Origin: Qipengyuania mesophila
GTDB taxonomy: Bacteria; Pseudomonadota; Alphaproteobacteria; Sphingomonadales; Sphingomonadaceae
Length of the DNA: 64,000 nucleotides
NCBI RefSeq assembly: GCF_019711655.1
Contig: NZ_JAIGNU010000002.1
Span: 62,001 to 126,000, forward strand
Direction: 5' to 3'
The translations under genes and the position numbers were made by a program. The notes below the pieces were generated by a model that was not told the DNA's origin, did no database searches, and saw only the letters and a list, made by a program, of their open reading frames with translations. Below, piece by piece: positions 45,067 through 53,157 of this stretch (position 1 is the first letter of the stretch; every line of letters starts with the position of its first letter).

Positions 45067-45228
45067 ATGCGGCTGATCGATGCTCTCCGGCACCTCGCCT
45101 TGGGCGAAGGGTCCGATCCCGATACCGGGCTGGCGCATCGTGAACGCTCGCTGTCGCGCGCGCTGGCGCTGCTCGCCGCGATCTTCCTGCTGCTCGGCTT
45201 CGGCCTCTTCGTAATTCTCTACGGCTGA
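45067..45228 (+). CDS. Uncharacterised 53-aa single-span membrane protein
   Basis: 53 aa from ATG 45067: MRLIDALRHLALGEGSDPD... then a C-terminal membrane helix (LARALALLAAIFLLLGFGLFVILYG-like, residues 31-53). Eleven bp after ruvX and in the same direction. Its end overlaps the convergent cupin-like gene by 10 bp. Codon use matches the neighbours, so I regard it as real. No known family. Confidence 0.65.
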   Translation: MRLIDALRHLALGEGSDPDTGLAHRERSLSRALALLAAIFLLLGFGLFVILYG

Positions 45229-46115
45229 ATCGCGGCGCGGCGCAGACGCGCTTCCCCGGCCAGCATGAGGCTCCCGGCCCGCTCCGCCTCGCGCCACAGG
45301 CCATCGCGGTCCGCGTCGCAGTCGAGCAGTCCGCTGCGCGCCTCGAAACTGGCCAGCCGCATCCGGGCGCTGGGGTGCGTCCGGCCGAAGCATTCGGCAA
45401 GATCGAGCGCCTCGGCATCGCCCAGCGCCACCGCGCAGCGCAGGAAGGTCTCGCTGGCGGAGGGATTGAGGATTCGCGCCACAGCCGAGCGCTCGAGATC
45501 AAAGCCGTATTGGTCGAACCAGTCCTGCCCCGCATCGACCCGCATGACGTTGAGCGAAACTGACGTGGTCACCGGCGGAAGCTGCGCGTGGACATCGACA
45601 TGCGCGCGATAGTGCATGAGCTTGCCTTCATGGAGCGCGCTGCGCTCGGCGAAGCGCAGCGGAACCTCCTCGCCCGAGAAGCCGGCGATCGCCTCGTAGT
45701 CGATCTCGTAATAGTCGCTGCGGTAGCCGGGTCCGAAATAGCCCGCGGTGAGAAAGTCGAAATTGTGATCGTGCGGGATCCCGTAGACGAAGCTGCGCGC
45801 GCCGCTGGAGCGAAAGCAGCTCTCTTCCTCGCTGGGCCAGATATTGGCGCGCAGAAAACAGCCGCCCCGCAGCGGCGAGAGCACGATCGCCTGCGGGCCG
45901 TAGGCGCTGTCCTCGAAGGCGTCGCGATGCCGCTCCCGCAATTGCGCGACCAGCAGATCGCCGAGAAAATGGCGGTTGTTGGCCAGCCGTTCGAGCGCCG
46001 CGGCGGCCTCCAGCGTGCTGGCCTCGTCGCGCGGGTCGAAGCCTTGCGCGAGCGCGTCGATCGTCTCTGCGAGACTGGCGGTGCCCGCCTGCGTATTGGC
46101 GATCACGCGAGGCAT
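45219..46115 (-). CDS. Uncharacterised cupin-like metalloprotein with helical tail (third gene of peptide operon)
   Basis: 298 aa. Residues 1-75 are helical. The middle resembles a cupin: GIPHDHNFDFLTAGYFGPGY (His115, His117) as motif 1, and EGKLMHYRAHVDVHAQLPPVTTSVSLNV (His168/172/176, then N189) as motif 2. That is a plausible Fe/Zn site, as in cysteine dioxygenase-like or 2-oxoglutarate-type enzymes. Residues 210-298 look like HEAT-type helices (SASETFLRCAVALGDAEALDLAECFG). No family I can name with certainty. Overlaps the preceding gene by 13 bp, so it is co-translated. Confidence 0.75.
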   Translation of the reverse strand: MPRVIANTQAGTASLAETIDALAQGFDPRDEASTLEAAAALERLANNRHFLGDLLVAQLRERHRDAFEDSAYGPQAIVLSPLRGGCFLRANIWPSEEESCFRSSGARSFVYGIPHDHNFDFLTAGYFGPGYRSDYYEIDYEAIAGFSGEEVPLRFAERSALHEGKLMHYRAHVDVHAQLPPVTTSVSLNVMRVDAGQDWFDQYGFDLERSAVARILNPSASETFLRCAVALGDAEALDLAECFGRTHPSARMRLASFEARSGLLDCDADRDGLWREAERAGSLMLAGEARLRRAAIQP

Positions 46116-47083
46116 GGCTCAGGCTCTAGATTCGCGAGTCGTGGGTGCGTTTCGACCAGCCCCGCGCGCAGATTCCGCGCGGGGCCGGACAACGCATCGG
46201 CAGGGTCCTTGGCAATGCTCGACAGCACGCGGAATCCCGCGGCAGTGTCGAGCGCGAGGCATTCGCGCAGGGCCTGCCACCGGAAATGCTCGCTGCCGCC
46301 TGCACCGTCCAGGGCGAGATCGGCGAGCACCGGCACGGCATCGGAGCGCCCCATGCGGCCGAGCAGCGCCATCATCAATTCGTGCTGGCTCTCGCGTCGG
46401 TCGCCGCTGGCGCGATGGAGCAAATTGCCGGACGGGAGCGCGAAGCGGCGGGTCGGCCGCGGCGCCTCGGCGAACCGGATCAGGCACAGGATCAGCAATC
46501 GCCCGCGCACCGCGCGCAGGATATGCGATTGGGCGGGGCCGCACAGGGCAATCACGCGACCCTCGCCAACCTGCTGACGACGCTCGACAATCGTCGCATC
46601 CGCACCGTTTTCGCTGGCGATTTCGAGCAGGCCGAACTCGCCTGCACCGGCCAGTACGACGTCGTGTCGCTCGGCATCGGGGAAGGTTGCGCTTGTCGCT
46701 TCGAAGCTCGGCGCCCCTCGATCGTAAAGAGCGAAACCCAGCGTCGCGCGCCCCTTCCGGGCAATCTGCAGGTAGTGAAATCCGGATCCCGACTGGTGGC
46801 GAAAGGCGAGTTGCGCCAGGGGATAAGCGCGCTGCAAGCCCACCAGACGGCGCACAAATGGTTCAATCGCCCTTCGCGGATTCCCCTCTGCTGCGAACAG
46901 CGTCGCGAGATGTGTGCAGTCGGAGAGAAAAGCTCCGGCCCCATAGGCTTCGAGGTCGGTCAGGACAGGCGCCAAAGCAGGATCGTCCCGGCATTGTCGC
47001 ACCACCTCGACCACCGCCTCGCGCATGACGCGCTGCGCGGCATGGTCGCCGCGCAGCGCACCGATCTGCGGATCGATCTGCAT
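46103..47083 (-). CDS. Uncharacterised protein with beta-rich centre and HEAT-like C-terminus (second gene of peptide operon)
   Basis: 326 aa. Residues 1-90 are helical; the centre (about 95-200) is beta-rich (FHYLQIARKGRATLGFALYD, HDVVLAGAGEFGLLEI, GRVIALCGPAQSHILRAVRGRLLILCLIRF), a possible degenerate cupin without an obvious HxH pair. The C-terminus (210-320) has paired helices with an EHFRWQALRECLALD motif. It shares architecture with the next gene, suggesting ancient duplication. It starts 14 bp after the 50-aa peptide gene. Function unknown. Confidence 0.72.
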   Translation of the reverse strand: MQIDPQIGALRGDHAAQRVMREAVVEVVRQCRDDPALAPVLTDLEAYGAGAFLSDCTHLATLFAAEGNPRRAIEPFVRRLVGLQRAYPLAQLAFRHQSGSGFHYLQIARKGRATLGFALYDRGAPSFEATSATFPDAERHDVVLAGAGEFGLLEIASENGADATIVERRQQVGEGRVIALCGPAQSHILRAVRGRLLILCLIRFAEAPRPTRRFALPSGNLLHRASGDRRESQHELMMALLGRMGRSDAVPVLADLALDGAGGSEHFRWQALRECLALDTAAGFRVLSSIAKDPADALSGPARNLRAGLVETHPRLANLEPEPCLA

Positions 47084-47097
47084 CGTCCGCCCGCGGG

Positions 47098-47250
47098 TCA
47101 GAGCAACATGTCGATCAGCGAATGGTCGTAGACATAGACCATGATCGCCACGATCGTGTCGTCCGACCCGCCCGCCGACAGACTGCCGAACAGGCCCGTC
47201 GCCGCCTCGAGCTCGGGCAGGCTGCCCAGGTCGATCTTGGGAAAATCCAT
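47098..47250 (-). CDS. 50-aa peptide, candidate precursor of a modified peptide
   Basis: Starts MDFPKIDLGSLPELEAATGL, then FGSLSAGGS, then an acidic/hydrophobic C-terminus (DDTIVAIMVYVYDHSLIDML + L). The start is set by a near-perfect Shine-Dalgarno AGAGGAGGAG ending 4-5 nt before ATG 47250. The layout (polar leader with alternating hydrophobics, Gly/Ser hinge, aromatic and acidic tail) resembles RiPP precursors, but no characteristic lanthipeptide, lasso or thiopeptide residues are present: no Cys, a Thr/Ser-poor tail. First gene of a three-gene operon. A small regulatory or structural protein is the alternative. Confidence 0.65.
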   Translation of the reverse strand: MDFPKIDLGSLPELEAATGLFGSLSAGGSDDTIVAIMVYVYDHSLIDMLL

Positions 47251-47384
47251 CAACTCCTCCTCTATCCCCAGCATCCGTCGAACCCCCTGTTCCCGTCTGC
47301 CGCGATCCAGGCTGACCGAGCGTGGCAAGAAGAAGTATTTAAAGGATTGTAAGGTCTGCGGCCGCGCGGCTATCGCAGCCCGCG

Positions 47385-47831
47385 ATGAGCGAGCAGGAGC
47401 GCAAATTCGACCCCGCAAAGGCGACGTCCTTCTTCACCGGGCGCGGGCATTCGGGCTGGCTGGGATTGAAATATTCCGACCATGGCGACGACTGGGTCGA
47501 ACTCGAGCTTCCCTGGCGCGAGGATTTGCTCGGGGAGGAAGGCCAGCGCGTGCTCGCCTCGGGCCCGATCCTCAGCCTGATGGACATGGCGAGCGGCATG
47601 GCGATCTGGCGCGCGATGGACGAATTCACCGCCATCGCCACGCTCGACCTGCGGGTCGATTACGTCCGCCCCGCGCGCGAGGGCGCGAGCGTGTTCGGCC
47701 GCTCGCAATGCTATCGCGTCACCCGCAGCGCCGCCTTCGTCCGCGGCCTGGCGCATGATGGCGACGCCGACGATCCGGTGGCGCACATCCAGGCGGTCTT
47801 CATGAAGATCGCACCCACGGCGAGGCTCTGA
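47385..47831 (+). CDS. PaaI-like hotdog thioesterase
   Basis: 148 aa. GHSGWLGLKYSDHGDDWVELELPWREDLLG, the active-site-side helix GPILSLMDMASGMAIW and the strand TIDLRVDYVRPAREG-type segment (ATLDLRVDYVRPAREG) mark the 4HBT/PaaI family. It hydrolyses acyl-CoA esters; substrate unknown. Divergent from the peptide operon (134 bp) and 1 bp before a second hotdog gene, so the two may form a heteromer or share regulation. Confidence 0.85.
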   Translation: MSEQERKFDPAKATSFFTGRGHSGWLGLKYSDHGDDWVELELPWREDLLGEEGQRVLASGPILSLMDMASGMAIWRAMDEFTAIATLDLRVDYVRPAREGASVFGRSQCYRVTRSAAFVRGLAHDGDADDPVAHIQAVFMKIAPTARL

Positions 47832-47832
47832 G

Positions 47833-48246
47833 ATGGCGGACCATCCCGAAATCGACGCACTCACCCCCTACGCCCGTTCGCTCGGCATCACGCTCGACCG
47901 CTGGGAGGATGGCACGCCAACCCTTTCGGTACCGTTCGACGAGACGGTCGAGGGCCGGCCCGACCATTATCACGGAGGGGCAACCGGCGGGTTGCTCGAG
48001 ACCGCGGGCTATGCAGCGCTGCGCGCCGAGCTCGCGCGCCAGGATCGCGCCGCGATGCTCAAGCCGATCAACATCACCGTGCAATATCTCGCCGCGGGCA
48101 AGAGCCGCACGAGCTATGCGCAGGGGCGGATCACCAAGCTCGGCAGGCGCAGCGCCAACATCACCGTCGAAGCGTGGCAGGACGACCGCAGCCGTCCGAT
48201 CGCCACCGCGGTGATGAACGTCTTCATGGCCGAGCCGGAAGGCTAG
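47833..48246 (+). CDS. PaaI-like hotdog thioesterase (second copy)
   Basis: 137 aa. TLSVPFDETVEGRPDHYHGGATGGLLETAGYAAL has the typical hotdog helix with HGGATGGLLE in place of the usual HGGxxxxLxD, and INITVQYLAAGKSRTSYAQGRITKLGRRSANITVEAW the later strands. Only weakly similar to the upstream hotdog gene, so not a recent duplicate. Converges on the PBP gene with 4 bp overlap at their ends. Confidence 0.85.
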   Translation: MADHPEIDALTPYARSLGITLDRWEDGTPTLSVPFDETVEGRPDHYHGGATGGLLETAGYAALRAELARQDRAAMLKPINITVQYLAAGKSRTSYAQGRITKLGRRSANITVEAWQDDRSRPIATAVMNVFMAEPEG

Positions 48247-50432
48247 TTGCGCGGCTCCTGCGCCGCGGCCTCCTCGCGGCGATTGCGCGCTTCCGCCCGC
48301 CGTTCGTCAGCGCGCCGGCGGGCCTCCTCGATCGCCGCCTGGTCGACCACCACACCCCCGTCACCGATGGAAATGTCGAGCGGCACACCGTCGATCTCGG
48401 TCGAAAGCACCGCCTCGCCGTCGCGGATGCGGAGGCGCGAATTGCCGTCGCCCAGCGGGATGTCCTCGAGGTCGGGTACGTCGAGCGGCTCGATCGGGCC
48501 GCCCGGATCGTCCTGCTCGCGCGGCTCGGGACGGCTCGGCGCGGCTTTCACGTTCATCGCGCGGTTCATGAAGTCGCGCCAGATCCGCGCAGGCATCCCG
48601 CCCCCGCTGATCGCGCCCTTGAGCGGCGAGTTGTCGTCATTGCCGATCCACACGCCGACCACCAGGTCGCCCGCATAGCCGACGAAGAGCGCATCGCGAT
48701 TGTCCTGCGTCGTGCCGGTCTTGCCGAAATTCGGGCCGCGCAGCATGGCCGCACGACCGGTGCCGTTGTTGATCGCCGAACGCAGCATCCTCTCCATGGA
48801 CCGCTGGGTCGAGGAGGAGAAGCTCGAGGGCCCGTCCCACAGATTCTCGAAGAAGCCGCGCTCGGGCCTGGCGAAGGCGTGCGGCTCGATCGGGTATTCG
48901 TTGGCGGCCACCGCGGCATAGGCCGAGGTCAGTTCGAGCAGCGACATGGTCGAAGTGCCCAGCGCCAGGCTCGGGTCGCCCTCGGCGAGCGGCGAGGTGA
49001 CGCCGAGATCGCGCGCGGTGGCGATGACCTTGTCGCTCCCGACTTCGCCGAGCAGGCGGACCGCGGCAACATTGCTCGATCGCGCGAAGGCTTGCTCGAG
49101 CGTGAGGCTCTCCGAATAGCGCCCGCCCGAATTCTTGGGGCGATAGCTGCCTTCGGTGATTTCGGTATTGGCGATCAGGTCGTCGGGGCTCCACCCGGCG
49201 CGCAGCGCCGCGAGATAGACGAACAGCTTGAAGGTCGAACCCGGCTGGCGGCGCGCCTGCGTCGCGCGGTTGAAGGGCGATTGCGCGTAATCCTTGCCGC
49301 CGATCATCGCCACCACCTCGCCATTGCGCCGCATGGCGACGAGCGCGACCTGCGCCCCGCCCAGCGGCGCGCCCTGCGTCACCTGGCGGGCGATGTTCTG
49401 CAGGCGGGCATCGAGCGTGGTGGTCAGCGTCTGCCTGGCATAGCCCGCCTCTGTCTGGTCGCGCGCCTCGGGCAGCGCCCAGTCCGCGAAATAGGTTCCG
49501 GTCGGCAGATCGTTGCGCGTGCGCACGTCGAGCGCAGGCGGCCTCATCGCGCGCGCCTCGGCCTCGGTCAGGTAGCCCGCGGCGACCATCGACTGGATCA
49601 CGATCGCCATGCGCTTGCTCGCCCGGTCGTAATGCTGTGTCGGGGCATAGGCGCTGGGCGCCTGCAGCAGCCCCGCGAGCATGGCTGCCTGGTTGGGTTT
49701 GAGGTTCTCGGGCTTGCGGTAGAAATAGTGCAGGCTCGCAGCGCGCAGGCCGTAGACGTTGTCGCCGAAATAGGCGTTCGAGAGATAGCGGCTGAGGATC
49801 TCGTCCTTGGTCAGCCAGGCCTCCAGCCAGAAGGCGATCAGCGCCTCGCGCGCCTTTCGCGTCAGCGTCCGCTCGGGCGTAAGGAAGGTGAACTTGGCGA
49901 GCTGCTGGGTGATCGTGCTGCCCCCGCCCGTGCCGGTGAACGCGGCGCGGGCGATGCCGCGCGGATCGACGCCCCAGTGCGAGTAGAAGCGCCGGTCCTC
50001 GGTTGCGAGGAAGGCCTCGACCACATGCGGCGGAAGCTTCGCCACCTCGACCGGTTCGTCGGTGATCGCGCCGTTGCGTGCGATCGGCGTGCCGTCGGCG
50101 GCAAGCAGGGTGATCTGCGGTGCGGCGATGGGCTCGAGCGATTTCGAGAGCGGCGCGGTGATCGCCAGCCAGGCGAACAGCGCCATGAACAGGCCGAGCA
50201 CGCCCGCGACCAGGCGGACCGCCCACCAGCGCTTGCGCCGTCCGCGCCAGTATTCGCGCTGCCAGAAGCGCAGGCGCTTGCGCTCCTCGGCCTCCAGCGC
50301 GGTGTCGAGCCGGTCGAGACGGTCGTCCCAATCGTCGTAGTCGAGCGCCTCGTGCGTCGCGTAATAGCCGCGATGCGCGGGGAAGTCCGCCTGCGGTTCG
50401 CTCTTGCGCCGGAAGGAATCGAAAACGCCCAT
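48243..50432 (-). CDS. Class A penicillin-binding protein (PBP1-like)
   Basis: 729 aa bifunctional peptidoglycan synthase. Cytoplasmic N-terminus (1-68), one span (70-93), then the GT51 domain: catalytic Glu145 in TEDRRFYSHWGVD, GGSTITQQLAK (170-180), TRKAREALIAFWLE and KDEILSRYLSNAYFG. The transpeptidase has S399-TFK (GSTFK), S452-SN and K571-TGT. The C-terminal tail (about 650-729) is charged and disordered. Shorter than E. coli PBP1a because the OB insert is absent. Monocistronic. Confidence 0.94.
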   Translation of the reverse strand: MGVFDSFRRKSEPQADFPAHRGYYATHEALDYDDWDDRLDRLDTALEAEERKRLRFWQREYWRGRRKRWWAVRLVAGVLGLFMALFAWLAITAPLSKSLEPIAAPQITLLAADGTPIARNGAITDEPVEVAKLPPHVVEAFLATEDRRFYSHWGVDPRGIARAAFTGTGGGSTITQQLAKFTFLTPERTLTRKAREALIAFWLEAWLTKDEILSRYLSNAYFGDNVYGLRAASLHYFYRKPENLKPNQAAMLAGLLQAPSAYAPTQHYDRASKRMAIVIQSMVAAGYLTEAEARAMRPPALDVRTRNDLPTGTYFADWALPEARDQTEAGYARQTLTTTLDARLQNIARQVTQGAPLGGAQVALVAMRRNGEVVAMIGGKDYAQSPFNRATQARRQPGSTFKLFVYLAALRAGWSPDDLIANTEITEGSYRPKNSGGRYSESLTLEQAFARSSNVAAVRLLGEVGSDKVIATARDLGVTSPLAEGDPSLALGTSTMSLLELTSAYAAVAANEYPIEPHAFARPERGFFENLWDGPSSFSSSTQRSMERMLRSAINNGTGRAAMLRGPNFGKTGTTQDNRDALFVGYAGDLVVGVWIGNDDNSPLKGAISGGGMPARIWRDFMNRAMNVKAAPSRPEPREQDDPGGPIEPLDVPDLEDIPLGDGNSRLRIRDGEAVLSTEIDGVPLDISIGDGGVVVDQAAIEEARRRADERRAEARNRREEAAAQEPRN

Positions 50433-50492
50433 TGCCTACTGTGTTAACGGAACAACACAGCTATGCATAGGGGACGTCCGATGATCCCTGCT

Positions 50493-51488
50493 TTACGAGG
50501 CTTTGCCGACCACGCTCTCGGGCAGGTCTTCGCCGAACACGCGCTGGTAGTATTCGGCCACCAGCATGCGTTCTTCCTCGTCGCACTTGTTGAGGAAGCT
50601 GAGGCGGAAGGCGAAGCCGACATCCTTGAAGATGGCGTAGTTCTGCGCCCAGGTGATCACCGTTCGCGGACTCATCACCGTGCTGATGTCGCCATTGATG
50701 AAGCCCTGGCGCGAAAGGTCGGCGACCTTGATCATGTCGGCGAGAATCTTGGGATCGATGTCGGGGTTCTTCGCCTCGACGATCTTCTGCTCGGTTTCGG
50801 CGGGCAGGTAGTTGAGGCCAACGACGATGTTCCAGCGGTCCATCTGGCCCTGGTTGATCTGCTGCGTCCCGTGATAGAGCCCGCTCGTATCGCCGAGGCC
50901 GACCGTGTTGGCGGTGGCGAAGAGGCGGAAGCCGGCATCGGGCCGGATCACGCGGTTCTGGTCGAGCAGGGTCAGCTTGCCCTGCTGTTCGAGAACGCGC
51001 TGGATCACGAACATAACGTCGGGGCGGCCGGCGTCGTATTCGTCGAACACCAGCGCCACCGGGTGCTGCAGCGCCCACGGCAGCAGGCCTTCGCGGAATT
51101 CGGTGACCTGCAACCCGTCGCGCAGCACGATCGCGTCGCGCCCGACGAGGTCGATACGGCTGATATGCGCATCGAGGTTGATCCGCACGCAGGGCCAGTT
51201 GAGACGCGCGGCGACCTGTTCGATATGCGTCGACTTGCCGGTGCCGTGATAGCCCTGCACCATGACGCGGCGATTGTGGGCAAAGCCCGCGAGGATCGCG
51301 AGCGTGGTGTCCGGGTCGAAGACATAGGCCTCGTCGAGATCGGGGGTGCGTTCGTCCGGCTTGCTGAAGGCGGGCACCTGCCAGTCGATATCGATCCCGA
51401 AAGTCTCGCGCACGTCGACGGTGGTGTCGGGCGCGGGAAGCACGGTTTTGGCGGAAGCGTCGAAGGTCTTGTCGGTCATATCGTTCAT
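50493..51488 (-). CDS. cobS: CobS-type AAA+ ATPase (cobaltochelatase subunit-like)
   Basis: 331 aa AAA+ protein. Walker A GYHGTGKS (79-86), Walker [10 protein letters not shown] (144-152), arginine-containing sensor segments, and the CobS-typical N-terminus [40 protein letters not shown]. CobS with CobT and CobN inserts cobalt in aerobic B12 synthesis; neither partner is within the window. In this lineage cobS is often near a cobT/DnaJ-like locus, and DnaJ-like and BolA genes do lie 8 kb downstream. ATG 51488 or 51479. Confidence 0.88.
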   Translation of the reverse strand: MNDMTDKTFDASAKTVLPAPDTTVDVRETFGIDIDWQVPAFSKPDERTPDLDEAYVFDPDTTLAILAGFAHNRRVMVQGYHGTGKSTHIEQVAARLNWPCVRINLDAHISRIDLVGRDAIVLRDGLQVTEFREGLLPWALQHPVALVFDEYDAGRPDVMFVIQRVLEQQGKLTLLDQNRVIRPDAGFRLFATANTVGLGDTSGLYHGTQQINQGQMDRWNIVVGLNYLPAETEQKIVEAKNPDIDPKILADMIKVADLSRQGFINGDISTVMSPRTVITWAQNYAIFKDVGFAFRLSFLNKCDEEERMLVAEYYQRVFGEDLPESVVGKAS

Positions 51489-51596
51489 CGCGTCTGGCGG
51501 GTTAGACGGATGGATAGGTAGCTGCAAGCAACGAAATCGCTGGGCCGGTCAAGCCCGGCTCGACTCGCCGTTCGCGCGGTCGCATAGTCGGCACCG

Positions 51597-52445
51597 ATGC
51601 TGCCGCCGACGCCGCTGTCCGAACGCTTTCGCCGCAAGCTCGTCGAGCGGGTGCGCGGCGTGTTCAACGACGTCCAGAACGGACAGCAGCCCGTCCCTCC
51701 CTCCGACGAGGCGCTGTTCGAACGCGACAGCCCGATCCGCATGGTCCATGCCGATATCGTGGCGATGATGGTCGGCGGGATCCGCGGCCTGCTGCTACAG
51801 ATGCTCCACCCCCATGCGCTGCAGGGCGTGCTCGACCATTCGAATTTCCGCAGCGACATGCACGGGCGCCTGCGCCGCACCGCGCGGTTCATCGCGGTCA
51901 CGACCTTCGGCCATAGGGACGACGCGCAGCAAGCGATCGCGCGGGTCAACCGGATCCACGCCGCCGTCGGCGGAGTATTGCCCGACGGCACGCCCTACTC
52001 GGCCTCCGATCCGCGCGTCCTCGCCTGGGTCCACGTCGCCGAAGCGACCAGCTTCCTCGCCGCCTATCTGCGCCATGTGCGACCCGAAATGCCGGGCAGC
52101 GAGCAGGACGAATATTACCGCCAGTTCGCCACCATCGCCCATGCGCTCGGCGCTGACCCCATCCCGACCGATCGCAGCGAAGCCGAGGCGATTTTCCACG
52201 AGTTGCGCCGCGACCTGTCGGGTTCTCCGGCAGCGCGCGAGATTGCCAACCTCGTCCTCAACCAGCGCCCGGCAGGCGCACCGCCAGCGGTGCAGACCCT
52301 GCTCGGGGCGGAAGCTGTCGCGCTGCTGCCGTCCTTCGCCCGCCCGATGCTCGGCCTCGAACGCCCCGGCCTGACGGGCATTCCGGCGCGTGCGGCGACC
52401 TGGGGCATGGGCAAGACGCTGCGCTGGGCCTTTCGCCAGAACTGA
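51597..52445 (+). CDS. MpaB/DUF2236-family oxygenase
   Basis: 282 aa, mostly helical. The family pattern is present: RMVHADIVAMMVGGIRGLLLQMLHPHALQGVLDHSNFR, RTARFIAVTTFG, AAVGGVLPDGTPYSASDPRVLAWVHVAEATSFL. The H-P-H / H-S-x-F-R and later E/H positions bind a heme in latex-clearing and MpaB-like oxygenases. Substrate unknown. Divergent from cobS with a 108-bp gap; followed by the TetR gene. Confidence 0.85.
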   Translation: MLPPTPLSERFRRKLVERVRGVFNDVQNGQQPVPPSDEALFERDSPIRMVHADIVAMMVGGIRGLLLQMLHPHALQGVLDHSNFRSDMHGRLRRTARFIAVTTFGHRDDAQQAIARVNRIHAAVGGVLPDGTPYSASDPRVLAWVHVAEATSFLAAYLRHVRPEMPGSEQDEYYRQFATIAHALGADPIPTDRSEAEAIFHELRRDLSGSPAAREIANLVLNQRPAGAPPAVQTLLGAEAVALLPSFARPMLGLERPGLTGIPARAATWGMGKTLRWAFRQN

Positions 52446-52490
52446 TCGTTTCGACGGCGCGCCCGCACCCTTCGCCGCATCCGCCTTGTC

Positions 52491-52512
52491 TACATACCGA
52501 CCGGTTGGTATG
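52491..52512 (+). promoter_or_regulatory. TetR-type operator overlapping the start codon of its own gene
   Basis: CATACC-GACCGGTT-GGTATG (52493-52512) is a palindrome of 6+8+6 bp whose last three bases are the TetR ATG. A TACATA -10 candidate is at 52491-52496. Bound repressor would block its own transcription and, by position, the VOC and GST genes behind it. ACCGACCGGT cores are frequent in TetR operators. Confidence 0.7.
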
Positions 52513-53157
52513 CCGCCTCTCGTGATACCGAATCGACCCTTCCGCCCCGCCCCACAGAATGCGCGCGATCGCCTGCTCGAGGCGGGCGTGAAGCTGATCC
52601 GCACGCAGGGCTTCGCCGCCACGTCGGTCGGCGAATTGTGCGCCGAGGCGGGCGTAACCAAGGGCGCGTTCTTCCATCATTTCGAATCGAAGGAAGCGCT
52701 GGGCGCGGAGCTTGCCGCATATTGGAGCCGGTCGACCTCGGGCTTCTTCACCGATGCGCCGTTCCGGCAGATCGAGGATCCGGTCGAGCGCATCCTCGGC
52801 TATCTCGACCTCCGCCTCGCGCTCATCGGCGGGCCGACCGAGGGGTTCAGCTGCGTCGCGGGCACGATGATCCAGGAGAGCTTCCGGACCAGCGAGCCGA
52901 TCCGTGCCGCCTGCCGCGACAGCATCCTCGGCAATGCCGACCTGTTCGTCGCCGATTTCGCCGAAGCGATCGAAACATACGGCGTCGAGGCGGACGCCAG
53001 GAGCCTGTCGCTGCACATGCAGGTGGTGATCCAGGGCGCCTTCATCCTCGCGAAGACGCAGGACAGCGACGATGCCGCAGCCGCCATGGCGCGCGACAGC
53101 CTGATCCATCTCAAGCACTACATTTCGCTGCTGTTCGAAAAGGAAACGGTCCAATGA
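52510..53157 (+). CDS. TetR/AcrR-family regulator of the detoxification cluster
   Basis: 215 aa. HTH: NARDRLLEAGVKLIRTQGFAATSVGELCAEAGVTKGAFFHHFESKEALG (residues 17-66), with the recognition helix GVTKGAFFHHF typical of AcrR/NemR-like proteins. The ligand domain contains CVAGTMIQESFRTSEPIRAACRD with two Cys that could react with electrophiles. Its stop overlaps the VOC start. It probably represses its own operon (self-operator at the ATG). Confidence 0.9.
   Translation: MPPLVIPNRPFRPAPQNARDRLLEAGVKLIRTQGFAATSVGELCAEAGVTKGAFFHHFESKEALGAELAAYWSRSTSGFFTDAPFRQIEDPVERILGYLDLRLALIGGPTEGFSCVAGTMIQESFRTSEPIRAACRDSILGNADLFVADFAEAIETYGVEADARSLSLHMQVVIQGAFILAKTQDSDDAAAAMARDSLIHLKHYISLLFEKETVQ

Noticed and set aside
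45219-47083. Possible transposase for the two genes beside the peptide
   Set aside because: No DDE triad, no HTH, no inverted repeats or target duplications; cupin-like motifs explain one of them better.
48174-50447. 757-codon open frame opposite the penicillin-binding protein
   Set aside because: Composition is Arg/Ala/Gly shadow; the minus strand has full GT51 and transpeptidase motifs.
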